Assembly (NCBI GenBank): GCA_029067255.1
Contig: JAIEEW010000089.1
Location: forward strand, 1 to 5,793
Source: Clostridia bacterium
Lineage (GTDB): Bacteria; Bacillota; Clostridia; Christensenellales; UBA3700
Reading direction: 5' to 3'
Length of the DNA: 5,793 nucleotides
The translations under genes and the position numbers were made by a program. Positions within the stretch are counted from its first letter, which is position 1, and every line of letters begins with the position of its first letter. Below, one piece after another: positions 5,717-5,793 of the stretch. A model generated the notes under the pieces. It did not search any database. It was not told the origin of the DNA and saw only the letters and a list, made by a program, of their open reading frames with translations.

Positions 5717-5793
5717 GACGAAAAATCTAACACCTTACTTACCGCCTTTTTGCTTATCCGCCGAACTAGGGGGGATAGTAATACTTTTGCCAA
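5717..5793 (+). repeat. 77-nt direct repeat, copy 2, cut by the window end
   Basis: All 77 nt are identical to 5452-5528. The match continues to the final base of the window, so the true right end of this copy is unknown. Positions 5740-5766 could pair with the left palindrome arm at 5341-5367 as well as copy 1 does. Confidence 0.95.

Noticed and set aside
5336..5793. Retron or reverse-transcriptase-associated non-coding RNA
   Set aside because: Long inverted repeats are present, but no reverse transcriptase or effector gene is in the window, so there is no positive support.

Overview
The window looks like chromosomal DNA from a low-to-moderate GC Bacillota, probably an uncultured gut-type Clostridia. 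I infer this from consensus TTGACA/TATAAT promoter boxes, strong AGGAGG-like ribosome binding sites, AT-rich intergenic DNA, a DUF6512-like membrane protein and a MarR plus paired-ABC-exporter operon, which is a common Firmicute arrangement. The genus cannot be read from the sequence.

Layout. Bases 1-435 hold no gene. They carry several copies, in both orientations, of a short interspersed repeat plus two imperfect hairpins. Bases 436-945 (minus strand) encode a small five-helix membrane protein, probably DUF6512. Bases 946-1147 are a divergent intergenic region. It ends in a perfect consensus promoter (TTGACA, 17 bp, TATAAT), an 18-bp perfect palindrome at the expected transcription start, and a GGAGG ribosome binding site. 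Bases 1148-5335 (plus strand) form a three-gene operon: a MarR-type repressor (1148-1609), then two ABC exporter half-transporters (1639-3393 and 3386-5335) that overlap by 8 nt. Bases 5336-5793 hold no convincing gene. They carry a repeat family in four copies, two of which face each other and form a palindrome of about 161 bp. A 77-nt exact copy ends at the last base of the window.

How the genes work together. The MarR protein probably represses its own operon by binding the palindrome, and is released by a ligand or stress signal. The two ABC proteins should form one heterodimeric exporter. The first has a canonical signature (VSGGQ) but a degenerate Walker B/H-loop pair (Asp, Gln). The second has a canonical Walker B/H-loop pair (Glu, His) but a degenerate signature (LSQGQ). 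Together they give one active and one degenerate ATP site, the TM287/288, EfrCD and LmrCD pattern. A drug, toxic metabolite or peptide is the likely cargo, but the substrate cannot be deduced.

I see no CRISPR array, phage or defence gene, transposase, tRNA or rRNA, and I do not claim a new biological system. The least explained material is the non-coding repeat DNA at both ends.
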